A stretch of DNA of 64,000 nt. It comes from Lentzea jiangxiensis. GTDB taxonomy: Bacteria > Actinomycetota > Actinomycetes > Mycobacteriales > Pseudonocardiaceae. The stretch covers positions 310,001-374,000 of the forward strand of contig NZ_FNIX01000003.1 of NCBI RefSeq assembly GCF_900104175.1, read 5' to 3'. The stretch's first letter is position 1, and every line of letters starts with the position of its first letter. The notes under the pieces were generated by a model. It ran no database searches and had not been told where the DNA came from. It saw only the letters and a program-made list of their open reading frames with translations. The position numbers and the translations under genes are program-made. Below, piece after piece: positions 8,725 to 16,778 of this stretch.

Positions 8725-8811
8725 AAGGCCTGCAGCGGGACGTAGATCGCGAGGAGTCGCCCCGGGTGCCCCTGCTCGTCGCCGGCCTCCTGTTCCCCGG
8801 CCCGGCCGTGC

Positions 8812-9465
8812 TCAGGCCACGCGCGGGACGGTGAACACGCGCAGGAAGGTGTCGAGCAGCGCGGGACGGCCCTTCAGCTCCACCTCGCCGTCCCGCGCCG
8901 CCGTCATGATGGCGCGGTAGGAGGCCAGCTCGTCGTCGGCGAAGGTCGCGGTGATCGTCAGGTCTGGCTCGGCGGGAGCCGGGCCGAGCCCGGTGACCAG
9001 GTCGCCGTCGGTCAGGACCGCGTGCACCACCACATCACGGACGTGGATCTCCCACGAGGCGGTCAGGCCCGCGCCTTCGGCCGGCTGGAAGACGGCGCGC
9101 AGGTTCAGCACCAGACCCTCGGGCGTCACGACGTCGCCCCGCTGCGGCTCGCCGAGCTGTGTCGCGCCCCAGCGGGCCAGCGACAGCAGGGCCGGCTCCA
9201 GCGAACAACCCACGTCGGTCAGGGCGTAGACGACACCTCGCGCCGGGGCCGGGGCGACCCGGCGTTCGACGATTCCGGCCTGTTCCAGCTCTTTCAGGCG
9301 CGTGGCCAGCACGTTCGTCGGGATGCCCGCCAAGCCCGTCTGCAGCTCCGTGTACCGGCGGGGGCGCACGAGCAGGTTGCGGACGATCAGCAACGCCCAC
9401 CGCTCGCCCACCAGCTCCAGCGCGCGGGCGAGGCCGCAGTACTGGCCGAAGTCACGTCGCTTCAC
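8812..9465 (-). CDS. HxlR-family regulator with SCP2-like C-terminal domain
   Basis: A 217-aa two-domain protein. Residues 1-105 form an HxlR winged helix (ALELVGERWALLIVRNLL, RYTELQTGLAGIPTNVLATRLKELEQAGIVERR). Residues about 115-215 resemble the SCP2 sterol-carrier fold (ADDELASYRAIMTAARDG, then VELKGRPALLDTFLRVF) often attached to these regulators and probably binding a hydrophobic ligand. It diverges from an MFS exporter gene. The GTG start sits 7 bp after a TACGCT -10 box, so the transcript is probably leaderless. Predicted to control the adjacent exporter; inducer unknown. Confidence 0.85.
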   Translation of the reverse strand: MKRRDFGQYCGLARALELVGERWALLIVRNLLVRPRRYTELQTGLAGIPTNVLATRLKELEQAGIVERRVAPAPARGVVYALTDVGCSLEPALLSLARWGATQLGEPQRGDVVTPEGLVLNLRAVFQPAEGAGLTASWEIHVRDVVVHAVLTDGDLVTGLGPAPAEPDLTITATFADDELASYRAIMTAARDGEVELKGRPALLDTFLRVFTVPRVA

Positions 9466-9472
9466 ACCCTCG

Positions 9473-9502
9473 AGCGTAGCAACCTTGTCGACGTGTAGCT
9501 AA
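9473..9502 (-). promoter_or_regulatory. leaderless promoter of the HxlR gene
   Basis: On the minus strand TTAGCT, an 18-bp spacer and TACGCT precede the GTG start by 7 bp. The TAnnnT box at this distance is typical of actinomycete leaderless genes. Confidence 0.45.
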
Positions 9503-9522
9503 CTGCGTAAATCAAAGTTCAC

Positions 9523-9552
9523 TTGCAAAAACGAAGTAAGCCGGTCTACCGT
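9523..9552 (+). promoter_or_regulatory. promoter of the MFS exporter gene
   Basis: TTGCAA, an 18-bp spacer and TACCGT lie 40 bp before the exporter start codon. The -35 overlaps a short ACTT...AAGT dyad that could bind the divergent HxlR regulator. Confidence 0.45.
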
Positions 9553-9591
9553 CGTCGCACTCCGAAGACACCGAACTCAGAAGGACGTGCG

Positions 9592-10812
9592 ATGACCGCC
9601 CTGCTCGAACGCACAGAGCCGGCCGTGCGGCGGCCGCTGCTCTCCCGCGGTGCCGGCTTCGCGGGCATCTCGGCCGCGATGGTCGCGATCCTCGTCGCGG
9701 CCGGCGCCCCGACGCCGTTGCTGCCGATCTACCAGCACCAGTGGGGGTTCGCGCCGTGGGTGCTGACGCTCGCGTTCGGCGTCTACGCGTTCTCGTTGCT
9801 CATCGCGATCCTGGTGGTCGGGTCGCTGTCGGACTACGTGGGACGGCGTCCGCTCATGATCGGCGCGCTCGCGGTGGACCTCGTCGCGATGGTGATGTTC
9901 CTGGTGGCCCCGGGCATCGGCTGGGTCATCGCGGCGCGGGTGGTGCAGGGCATCGCGACCGGCGCCGCGTCCGCCGCGCTCAGTGCTGCGGTGGTGGAGC
10001 TCGCGCCGGAGCGGTTCAAGAAGCTCGGCGCGCAGATGACCAGCATGGCGCCGCTGGGAGGACTGGCGATCGGCGCGCTGTTCGCCGGGGTGCTGGCGGA
10101 GTTCGCCGCCGCGAACGCCGCTTTCGAGGTGTGGTTCGTGCTCGCGGTCGTCATGGCGGCCGGGACGGTCTTCGCGATCTTCACGCCGGAGACCGCGACG
10201 CGCAAGCCCGGCGCCCTGGCCTCGCTGAACCCGCGCCTCTCGCTGCCGCGCCAGGTGCGCCGGCTGTACTGGACGTCGGTCCCGGGCATCCTCGGCGGGT
10301 TCATGACCATGACGGCGTTCATGGGGCTCGTGCCCGCGCTGCTGGTCGCGGTCTTCGCCGTGCAGAGCCCGATCGTCGGTTCGCTGCTGGCCTTCGTCGC
10401 GCTCGGAGCGTCCACTGCGGCCTCCGCGTTCACCGGCGGGGTGCGCGCGGCCGGGTTGCGGCTGGGCGGCCTGGTGGCGATGGTCGCCGGCGCCGTCCTG
10501 TTCGTCGGCAGCATCGGCGCCACGTCGCTGCCGCTGCTGTGGGCCGCCGCGGCCGTGGGCGGTGCGGGGATCGGCGCGTCGTTCGCGGGCACCACGCGCG
10601 GGCTCGTGCCGGAGGTCGCGCCGCACGAGCGGGCCGCGCTGTTCACCGCGATCTTCTTCGTCGGCTACCTGGCGATGGGCAGTTCGGCGATCATCGCGGG
10701 CCTCGCCATCGGTGCGGTCGGCGCGGTCTCGACGGCGATCGGCTACGGGGTGGCCGTCGCGCTCGTCACGCTGGCCGGGGTGGTGGCGACCGCGCGCTTC
10801 AACCGGAGGTGA
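9592..10812 (+). CDS. MFS efflux transporter, 12 TM
   Basis: A 406-aa major facilitator protein with about 12 hydrophobic segments. The loop 2-3 motif SDYVGRRPLMIG and a motif-C-like region around MTSMAPLGGLAIGALFAGVL mark it as a drug-efflux-type member. I chose ATG 9592 because AGAAGGACG precedes it and the upstream in-frame codons are basic and non-membranous. It diverges from the HxlR regulator, a common arrangement for inducible efflux. The substrate is not predictable. Confidence 0.85.
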   Translation: MTALLERTEPAVRRPLLSRGAGFAGISAAMVAILVAAGAPTPLLPIYQHQWGFAPWVLTLAFGVYAFSLLIAILVVGSLSDYVGRRPLMIGALAVDLVAMVMFLVAPGIGWVIAARVVQGIATGAASAALSAAVVELAPERFKKLGAQMTSMAPLGGLAIGALFAGVLAEFAAANAAFEVWFVLAVVMAAGTVFAIFTPETATRKPGALASLNPRLSLPRQVRRLYWTSVPGILGGFMTMTAFMGLVPALLVAVFAVQSPIVGSLLAFVALGASTAASAFTGGVRAAGLRLGGLVAMVAGAVLFVGSIGATSLPLLWAAAAVGGAGIGASFAGTTRGLVPEVAPHERAALFTAIFFVGYLAMGSSAIIAGLAIGAVGAVSTAIGYGVAVALVTLAGVVATARFNRR

Positions 10813-11386
10813 CGCGGTCGGCGTGGACGTGCGTGCGCACCCCCTGGGGGTCGAACAGGATCAGCAGTTCGACCGCACCGCCGTCCGCGCTGCCCAGCCA
10901 GTGCGGCTTCGAGGTGTCGAACTCGGCGGCCTCACCGGGCGGCAACGTCAGGTCGAGGTCGTCGAGCACCAGCCGCAACCGCCCGTTGAGGACGTAGAGC
11001 CACTCGAAGCCGTCGTGGGTCTGCAACGTCGGCTCGAGCGGTCGCGGCACGGCGGGGATCAGCATCTTGAACGACTGCACCCCGCCCGGCCGCCGCGACA
11101 GCGGGACGAACGTCATGCCGAACCTGTGGATCGGCTTGAGGTGGATGCGCGGGTCCCCGGTGCGCGGAGCGCCGACGAGGTCGTCCAGCGGCACGTCGTA
11201 CACCCGCGACAGCGGGAGCAGCAGCTCGAGGGTCGCACGCCGCTGCCCGCTCTCCAGCCGGGACAGGGTGCTCTCGGAGATCCCGGTGGTCGTCGCGAGG
11301 TCGGCGAGCGTGATGCCGCGGTGCCGCCGCAGCGTCCGCAGCCGCGCACCCACCCCGTCCAGCACCTGCTCGGTTTCGGCGTTCAC
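10799..11386 (-). CDS. XRE-family regulator with cupin domain
   Basis: A 195-aa regulator. Residues about 10-65 are an XRE helix-turn-helix (LRTLRRHRGITLADLATTTGISESTLSRLESGQR), and about 95-190 form a cupin barrel (HDGFEWLYVLNGRL, LPPGEAAEFDTSKPHW). I place the start at GTG 11386; a longer open frame upstream would run into the divergent hydrolase gene. Such proteins usually repress a neighbouring enzyme and sense a small molecule through the cupin. The 3' end overlaps the MFS gene by 14 bp. A perfect inverted repeat lies 10 bp upstream. Confidence 0.85.
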   Translation of the reverse strand: MNAETEQVLDGVGARLRTLRRHRGITLADLATTTGISESTLSRLESGQRRATLELLLPLSRVYDVPLDDLVGAPRTGDPRIHLKPIHRFGMTFVPLSRRPGGVQSFKMLIPAVPRPLEPTLQTHDGFEWLYVLNGRLRLVLDDLDLTLPPGEAAEFDTSKPHWLGSADGGAVELLILFDPQGVRTHVHADRVTSG

Positions 11387-11395
11387 GACCCGCAG

Positions 11396-11412
11396 CTTGC
11401 CACATCGGCAAG
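11396..11412 (+). promoter_or_regulatory. putative XRE-cupin operator
   Basis: CTTGCC-ACATC-GGCAAG is a perfect 6+5+6 inverted repeat between the divergent XRE-cupin and hydrolase genes, 42 bp before the hydrolase start. Confidence 0.5.
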
Positions 11413-11453
11413 TTTTCGTGCCGCGAACAGCAAGTCCATCGCAGGCTGAGATC

Positions 11454-12410
11454 ATGAAACGCCTCGCAGTCGCTCTCCTGTTCCTGATCACCGCCTGCTC
11501 GACTGCTCCGCACCCCGCGCCGGCACACGCCGCTGTCACCCAGGACGACCCGGCTTTCCAGAAGACCTTCCGGCACGAGTTCGCCGACGTCGACGGCGTC
11601 CGCCTGCACTACGTCACGGGCGGCAGCGGCACCCCGGTCGTGCTGCTGCACGGCTGGCCGCAGACCTGGTACGGCTGGTGGCCGGTGATGCCGGACCTCG
11701 CCGAACGCCACACCGTCTACGCCGTCGACCTGCCCGGCCTCGGCGACAGCACCGGCACACCGACGAGCTTCGACAAGGCCACGCTCGCGCGGTACGTGCA
11801 CGCGCTGACCGAGAAGCTGGGGCTGCGCGACGCCTCGATCATCGGCCACGACCTGGGTGCCGCCGTCGCGTTCCAGTACGCCAGCCAGTTCCCGCAGGAC
11901 ACCACCCGGCTCGGCTACCTCGACCTGCCGCTGCCGGGCCCCGCGATCGACGCGCGCACCTACCGCTCGCTGAGCTGGCACATCGCGTTCCACTCGCAGC
12001 CCGGGATCCCCGAGACGCTGGTCGACGACGAGGTCCGCGACTACCTGAAGGCCTTCTACCCGCAGGTTTCCCACCAGGGCAGCGCTTTCGGTGGCACGGC
12101 GACGAAGTCCCCGTTCACCGACGCCGACATCGACGAGTACGCGCGGACCTACGGCAAGAACCTGGCCAACGGTTTCGAGCTCTACCGCGCCCTGGAGCAG
12201 GACGTCCGCGACACCGAGGCCGCCCGGCCGGTGGGGGTGCCGACCCTGGTGATGGCCGCGGAGGGCCAGGCCCGGACGATCCAGGGCACGGCGGCGCCGC
12301 GGATGACGAACGTCGTGCGGGCGGTCGACGTGCCGAAGGCGGGCCACTGGCTCGTCGAGGAGAACCCGGAGTTCGTCACCGCGGAGCTGCTGCGCTTCCT
12401 CAGCTCATGA
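11454..12410 (+). CDS. epoxide-hydrolase-like alpha/beta hydrolase lipoprotein
   Basis: A 318-aa alpha/beta hydrolase with a lipoprotein signal: MKRLAVALLFLITAC places a lipobox cysteine at residue 15, so the enzyme is probably tethered outside the membrane. HGWPQTW is the oxyanion-hole motif of epoxide hydrolases and haloalkane dehalogenases. The nucleophile elbow is GHDLGAA with Asp133, not serine, and His298 in KAGHWL is the likely base. Aspartate at this position points to epoxide or haloalkane hydrolysis and away from esterase activity. Divergent from the XRE-cupin regulator; the 3' end overlaps the convergent amidase by 11 bp. Confidence 0.85.
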   Translation: MKRLAVALLFLITACSTAPHPAPAHAAVTQDDPAFQKTFRHEFADVDGVRLHYVTGGSGTPVVLLHGWPQTWYGWWPVMPDLAERHTVYAVDLPGLGDSTGTPTSFDKATLARYVHALTEKLGLRDASIIGHDLGAAVAFQYASQFPQDTTRLGYLDLPLPGPAIDARTYRSLSWHIAFHSQPGIPETLVDDEVRDYLKAFYPQVSHQGSAFGGTATKSPFTDADIDEYARTYGKNLANGFELYRALEQDVRDTEAARPVGVPTLVMAAEGQARTIQGTAAPRMTNVVRAVDVPKAGHWLVEENPEFVTAELLRFLSS

Positions 12411-13878
12411 CCGGGAAGCGCTCCGCCCACGGCGCCGCCTGCTCCAGCTGCGCCGCCAGCTTGATCAGCAACGACTCCCCCGCCAGCGGCGCCACGAACT
12501 GCACGCCGAGCGGCAGCCCGTCGGCCGTCCAGTGCAGCGGCAGCGACAGCGCGGGCCGGCCGGTGATGTTCGCGAGCTGCGTGTACGGCACCCAGCCGAG
12601 GTTGTCCCTGATCATGTCGTCGACCAGGCCCGTGTGCCGGAGGAACCGGGCGGTGCCGGTCTTGAGGACCGCGTCCGTGGCCCGCCGCAGCGACACCGGC
12701 AGGTCGAACTGGCCGACCTTCGGCGGCGGGGTCGCCAGGGTGGGCGTCAGCAGCAGGTCGTAGGACTCGAAGAACGTGCTGAGGCGGCGGGTGTGCGCAT
12801 GCCGCCGCTGCACGGCGTCCACGTAGTCGACGCTGCTCGTGGCCCGTCCCAGCGCGGCCATGAGCAGCGTGTCGCGTTCGAACGCCGCGTCCGGCGCCCC
12901 GGTCTGCCGCTGGGCGTCGGCCACCTTCCAGGCGAGGTTCACGAACCACGTCAGCAGGAAGTCCTTGGCCAGCACGGCGTCGTCGAACGGCGCCTCCGGC
13001 AGTTCCTCGACGTGGTGCCCGAGGTCGGTGAGCACGCGCACCGCCGACGCGACGGCCGCGACCGCCTCCGGGTGCGGAGCGGGGTTGATCGCCGACGGCA
13101 CCCGCACGCCGATCCGCAGCTTCCCGGGCTCCTGCCCGACGCACGACGCGAACGACGACTCCGGCAGCGCGACCGAGTACGGACCGGCGAGCTCCCCTCC
13201 GCAGATCACGTCGAGCATCGCGGCCGTGTCCCGCACGGTCCGCGACACGACGCCCTGCACCGCCGCGCCGTGCATCATCTCGGCGGTCTCGGGGCCGAAC
13301 GGCGTGAGCCCGCGCCCCGGCTTGAGCCCCACGAGCCCGCAGCACGCGGCCGGGATCCGCGTCGAGCCGCCGCCGTCGTTCGCGCCGGCGCACGGCACGA
13401 TCCCGGCGGCGACCGCGGCCGCCGACCCGCCCGACGAGCCACCGGGCGTCCGGTCGAGGTCCCACGGGTTGCGCGCGGGACCCCAGACCGCCGGCTCGCT
13501 GATCGCCTTGGCGCCGAACTCCGGCAGGTTCGTCTTGCCGAAGATCACCAGGCCGGCGTCGATCCACCGCCGCACCACGGTCGAGTGCTCGGTGACCTTC
13601 TTGTTCTGGAGCGACCGCGAGCCGTTCGACGTCGGCAGGCCCGCGTAGTCCTGGCCGAGGTCCTTGATCAGGAACGGCACGCCCGCGAACGGGCCGGTGA
13701 GGTCGTCGGACGGATCGGCGGGCACGTCCCGGACGATCGCGTTGAGCCTCGGGTTCACCTCGGCGGCGCGCTCGCGCGCCACCGCGAGCAGTTCGGCAGC
13801 GGACACCTGCCTGTCCGCGACGAGCCGGGCCAGCCCGGTCGCGTCGTACTTCCGGTACTCGTCGAAGTCCACGCGCAC
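12400..13878 (-). CDS. amidase (amidase-signature family)
   Basis: A 492-aa amidase-signature hydrolase. The Ser-Ser-Lys triad is visible as Lys72 in PFLIKDLG, Ser148 in the GGSSGGS loop and Ser172 in DGGGSTRIP. Length and motifs match amidases and aryl-acylamidases. No signal peptide, so cytoplasmic. It lies 32 bp downstream of the patatin gene on the same strand and is probably co-transcribed. A second GTG two codons inside the chosen start is an alternative. Substrate unknown. Confidence 0.88.
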   Translation of the reverse strand: MRVDFDEYRKYDATGLARLVADRQVSAAELLAVARERAAEVNPRLNAIVRDVPADPSDDLTGPFAGVPFLIKDLGQDYAGLPTSNGSRSLQNKKVTEHSTVVRRWIDAGLVIFGKTNLPEFGAKAISEPAVWGPARNPWDLDRTPGGSSGGSAAAVAAGIVPCAGANDGGGSTRIPAACCGLVGLKPGRGLTPFGPETAEMMHGAAVQGVVSRTVRDTAAMLDVICGGELAGPYSVALPESSFASCVGQEPGKLRIGVRVPSAINPAPHPEAVAAVASAVRVLTDLGHHVEELPEAPFDDAVLAKDFLLTWFVNLAWKVADAQRQTGAPDAAFERDTLLMAALGRATSSVDYVDAVQRRHAHTRRLSTFFESYDLLLTPTLATPPPKVGQFDLPVSLRRATDAVLKTGTARFLRHTGLVDDMIRDNLGWVPYTQLANITGRPALSLPLHWTADGLPLGVQFVAPLAGESLLIKLAAQLEQAAPWAERFPVMS

Positions 13879-13910
13879 AAGCTAGCCGGTCGGCCGCGGC
13901 GGGCACGCCG

Positions 13911-14837
13911 TCACAGGTGCCCGTTGCCCAGGTGGCTCATCGCGGCCGCCACGCCGACGTCGAGGGCCTGCTGCATGACGTGCGGACGCCGTTCGGTGCG
14001 GCCGATCACGGCGCTGCCCAGCGGCGGCCGGATCTGCAGGCACGCGGGGTGCGACGCGAGCATCTCCTCGTCCTTCGCCCGGATCTCCTCGCGGCGCAAC
14101 CAGTTCGAGACGACCCCGGGCGCGTGCCGGGCGAACCAGCGCGACAGCACCAGGCGTTCGCCCCGCGACGGCGGCACGCCCAGGAACTCGTCCTCGCGGC
14201 GCGTGCGCAGCGCCACGACGTGCGTGGCGCCCTGCGAGACCGCCGTGCCGACCGGGATGGTCTCGCTCAGCCCGGCGTCGACGTACGGGCGGCCGTCGAT
14301 CACCACCGGATCGCCCGCGAGGAACGGCATGGCGGTCGACGCCCGCAGCGCGGTCTGCAGGCTCGCGGTGTCGCGGACGTACCCGTGCAGGTCGGCCGGC
14401 TCGCCGGTGAGCGCGTCCGTGGTCATCGGGTGGAACTCGACGGGGTTGTCGACGACCTCCTGGAAGCCCATCGGGTGGACCTGCGTGTAGATCGTGTGCA
14501 CGAGGTGGTGGGTGTCGACGACCGGCCGCCGGGTGAACGCGCGCCGCGGGTTGATGGTCGTGCGCATCACGGCCGGGTCCCACCACGCGTGCTTGCTGCT
14601 GTCCGCCCGCCCGCACAGCAGCCAGGCGGCGTTGAGCGAGCCCGCGGAACTGCCGTACACGGCGTCGAACAGCGGCAGCAGGCCGAGCCGTTCGATCGCG
14701 ACGGTCATCCCGCTGGAGTAGACGCCTCGCGAGCTCCCGCCTTCGACCAGCAGGACGAGACGGGCGTCGTCGGTGCGCCGACCGGGGGTGCTTCGCTGCC
14801 GCCGGCGCTCCCGCAGCAGCTCCAGAACCGTTGTCAC
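13911..14837 (-). CDS. patatin-like phospholipase
   Basis: A 308-aa patatin-fold lipid acyl hydrolase. VEGGSSRGVYSSG (about 31-43) is the anion-hole loop, YGSSAGSLN contains the nucleophile Ser64, and VDAGLSE near residue 195 supplies the catalytic Asp. There is no signal peptide or obvious membrane segment. Starts at GTG 14837. Probably first gene of a two-gene operon with the amidase. The physiological lipid is not known. Confidence 0.85.
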   Translation of the reverse strand: MTTVLELLRERRRQRSTPGRRTDDARLVLLVEGGSSRGVYSSGMTVAIERLGLLPLFDAVYGSSAGSLNAAWLLCGRADSSKHAWWDPAVMRTTINPRRAFTRRPVVDTHHLVHTIYTQVHPMGFQEVVDNPVEFHPMTTDALTGEPADLHGYVRDTASLQTALRASTAMPFLAGDPVVIDGRPYVDAGLSETIPVGTAVSQGATHVVALRTRREDEFLGVPPSRGERLVLSRWFARHAPGVVSNWLRREEIRAKDEEMLASHPACLQIRPPLGSAVIGRTERRPHVMQQALDVGVAAAMSHLGNGHL

Positions 14838-14883
14838 ACAGCCGAGTGAACCACGACCGCACCATCCACTTGCGAACGGCTGC

Positions 14884-14889
14884 TAGCGT
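14884..14889 (+). promoter_or_regulatory. -10 box of the ABC-F leader transcript
   Basis: TAGCGT in the context GCTGCTAGCGTGG is a typical actinomycete -10 hexamer. No good -35 is seen, which would fit an activator-dependent promoter. The transcript would start near 14895, giving a leader of about 165 nt before the ABC-F start. Confidence 0.4.
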
Positions 14890-14926
14890 GGGAACCGAGA
14901 TCAACCGCCTCGAAGAGGAGTTCGAC

Positions 14927-14959
14927 GTGCTGGTGGGTGAAGACGACATCTCAGGGTGA
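14927..14959 (+). CDS. upstream leader peptide of the ABC-F gene
   Basis: Ten codons, MLVGEDDISG, begin at GTG 14927 behind a strong GAAGAGGAG ribosome site and stop at TGA 14957-14959. The stop lies inside a small hairpin (CAGGG 14952-14956 with CCCTG 14961-14965). A short translated ORF ahead of stem-loops and an ABC-F gene is the arrangement of ribosome-mediated attenuation known for antibiotic-resistance ABC-F genes. The frame could also open at GTG 14888, but that codon overlaps the -10 box. Confidence 0.5.
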   Translation: MLVGEDDISG

Positions 14960-14974
14960 GCCCTGGATGTGACA

Positions 14975-14993
14975 GGCCATCCCCGCGATGGCC
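14975..14993 (+). terminator. putative attenuator hairpin in the ABC-F leader
   Basis: GGCCATC-CCCGC-GATGGCC is a perfect 7-bp stem with a 5-nt loop, followed by a T-rich run (GTTTCGTCGTTCCCTTTT). It lies between the leader ORF and the ABC-F start. Stalling on the leader ORF could alter folding and allow readthrough. Confidence 0.5.
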
Positions 14994-15017
14994 GTTTCGT
15001 CGTTCCCTTTTCCCTCA

Positions 15018-15036
15018 CGCGCGGTGGTTCCGCGCG
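15018..15036 (+). promoter_or_regulatory. second leader hairpin before the ABC-F start
   Basis: CGCGCGG-TGGTT-CCGCGCG is a perfect 7-bp GC stem ending 25 nt before the ABC-F ATG. It could hide the ribosome site or form part of the attenuator switch. Confidence 0.45.
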
Positions 15037-15061
15037 CGGCACATCCCGAGGTCTCGCACCC

Positions 15062-16672
15062 ATGTCCGACGCTTTCATCGTCGTGTCGTCCCTGTCGTTC
15101 TCCTGGCCGGACGACACCCCCGTGTTCGACGGCCTGTCCGTCTCGGTGCCCGGCGGCCGGACCGGCCTCGTCGCCCCGAACGGCGCCGGCAAGTCGACGC
15201 TGCTCAAGCTCGTCGCCGGAGCGCTGACGCCGTCCGCGGGCAGCGTGTCCGTGACCGGCGTGCTCGGCTACCTGCCCCAGGACCTGCCGCTCACCGCCGG
15301 GCTGACCGTGGCGCAGGTGCTCGGCGTCGCGGACGTCCTGAGCGCGATCCGCGCGGTCGAGTCCGGTGACGTCGCCGAGGAGCACTTCACCACCATCGGC
15401 AACGACTGGGACGTGGAGGAACGCACGCGCGCCCAGCTCGACCGGCTCGGGCTCGGCGACCTGGCCCTCGACCGCGTGCTCGGCACGCTGAGCGGCGGGC
15501 AGGTCGTCTCGCTGGGGCTCGCGGCGCAGTTGCTGAAGCAGCCGGACGTGCTGCTGCTCGACGAGCCGACCAACAACCTCGACCTAGACGCCCGGCACCG
15601 GCTCCACGACGTGCTCGACGACTGGCGCGGGTGCCTGCTCGTGGTGAGCCACGACCGCGCGTTGCTCGACCGGGTGGACCGGATCGCCGAGCTCGACGGC
15701 GGCGAGGTCCGCTTCCACGGCGGCAACTTCAGCGCCTACGAGGAGGCGGTCGCGGCCGAGCGCGAAGTGGCCGAGAAGAACGTCCGCAGCGCCGAGCAGG
15801 AGGTCAAGCGCGAGAAGCGGGAGATGCAGCAGGCCCGCGAACGCGCCGCGCGCCGGGCGTCCAACGCGCAGCGCACCCTCTCGAACGCGGGACTGCCGAG
15901 GATCTTCGCGGGCAACATGAAGCGCAACGCGGAGGTCTCGGCTGCCAAGGCGGACGGCACGCACTCCGCCCGGCTCGGCGCGGCCCGCTCGAAGCTCGAC
16001 CAGGCCGAACGCGCGTTGAAGGACGAGCAGAAGATCAGCCTGGAGCTGCCGCGGACCGCCGTTCCCGCCGGTCGCACGCTCTTCGTCGGTTCCGGTCTGC
16101 GGGTGCGCGACCTGTTCGCGGACCTCGACCTCGCGATCCGCGGCCCGGAACGCATCGCGCTGGCCGCCCCGAACGGCGCCGGCAAGTCGACCCTGCTGCG
16201 GTTGGTCCACGGGTCGCTCACCCCGGACAGCGGCGAGGTGAAGCGGGCCGACGGGCGCGTCGCGTACCTGTCGCAGCGGCTCGACCTGCTCGACGACTCC
16301 CGCACGGTGGCCGAGAGCCTGGCGGACTTCGCCCCGGCGATGCCGCCCGCGGACCGGATGAACCTGTTGGCGCGCTTCCTGTTCCGGGGCGCACGGGCAC
16401 ACCTGCCGGTCGGGGTGCTGTCCGGTGGCGAACGGCTGCGGGCGACGCTGGCGTGCGTCCTGTTCGCCGAACCCGCGCCGCAGCTGCTGTTGCTCGACGA
16501 ACCGACGAACAACCTCGACCTCGTCAGCGCCGGGCAGCTGGAGAGCGCTCTGAACGCGTACCGGGGCGCGTTGGTCGTGGTGAGCCACGACGAGCGGTTC
16601 CTGAACGAGGTGAGGATCGACCGCCGGCTGCGTCTCGACGGCGGCAGGCTGCTGGAGGCCGCCCGTGGCTGA
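15062..16672 (+). CDS. ABC-F family ATPase (ribosome-protection type)
   Basis: A 536-aa soluble protein with two ABC cassettes and no membrane segments. Walker A motifs are APNGAGKST in both halves, signature motifs are LSGGQVVSL and LSGGERLRA, and both Walker B regions read LLLDEPTNNLD. The linker (about 225-330) is charged and helical (EKNVRSAEQEVKREKREMQQ), as in ABC-F proteins that enter the ribosomal E site. ABC-F members protect ribosomes from macrolides, lincosamides or pleuromutilins, or serve in translation. The attenuator-like leader favours drug-inducible resistance. ATG 15062 begins the first nucleotide-binding domain. Confidence 0.9.
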   Translation: MSDAFIVVSSLSFSWPDDTPVFDGLSVSVPGGRTGLVAPNGAGKSTLLKLVAGALTPSAGSVSVTGVLGYLPQDLPLTAGLTVAQVLGVADVLSAIRAVESGDVAEEHFTTIGNDWDVEERTRAQLDRLGLGDLALDRVLGTLSGGQVVSLGLAAQLLKQPDVLLLDEPTNNLDLDARHRLHDVLDDWRGCLLVVSHDRALLDRVDRIAELDGGEVRFHGGNFSAYEEAVAAEREVAEKNVRSAEQEVKREKREMQQARERAARRASNAQRTLSNAGLPRIFAGNMKRNAEVSAAKADGTHSARLGAARSKLDQAERALKDEQKISLELPRTAVPAGRTLFVGSGLRVRDLFADLDLAIRGPERIALAAPNGAGKSTLLRLVHGSLTPDSGEVKRADGRVAYLSQRLDLLDDSRTVAESLADFAPAMPPADRMNLLARFLFRGARAHLPVGVLSGGERLRATLACVLFAEPAPQLLLLDEPTNNLDLVSAGQLESALNAYRGALVVVSHDERFLNEVRIDRRLRLDGGRLLEAARG

Positions 16673-16778
16673 GGCAGCCCTGGCCGGTGACCGAACGCGA
16701 GTCGGCGGCGATGTCGAGAAACCCGTGACGGCTTCGACCTGGGCGTGCAGGGACCAACCACACCACGGAGGAATCGTC

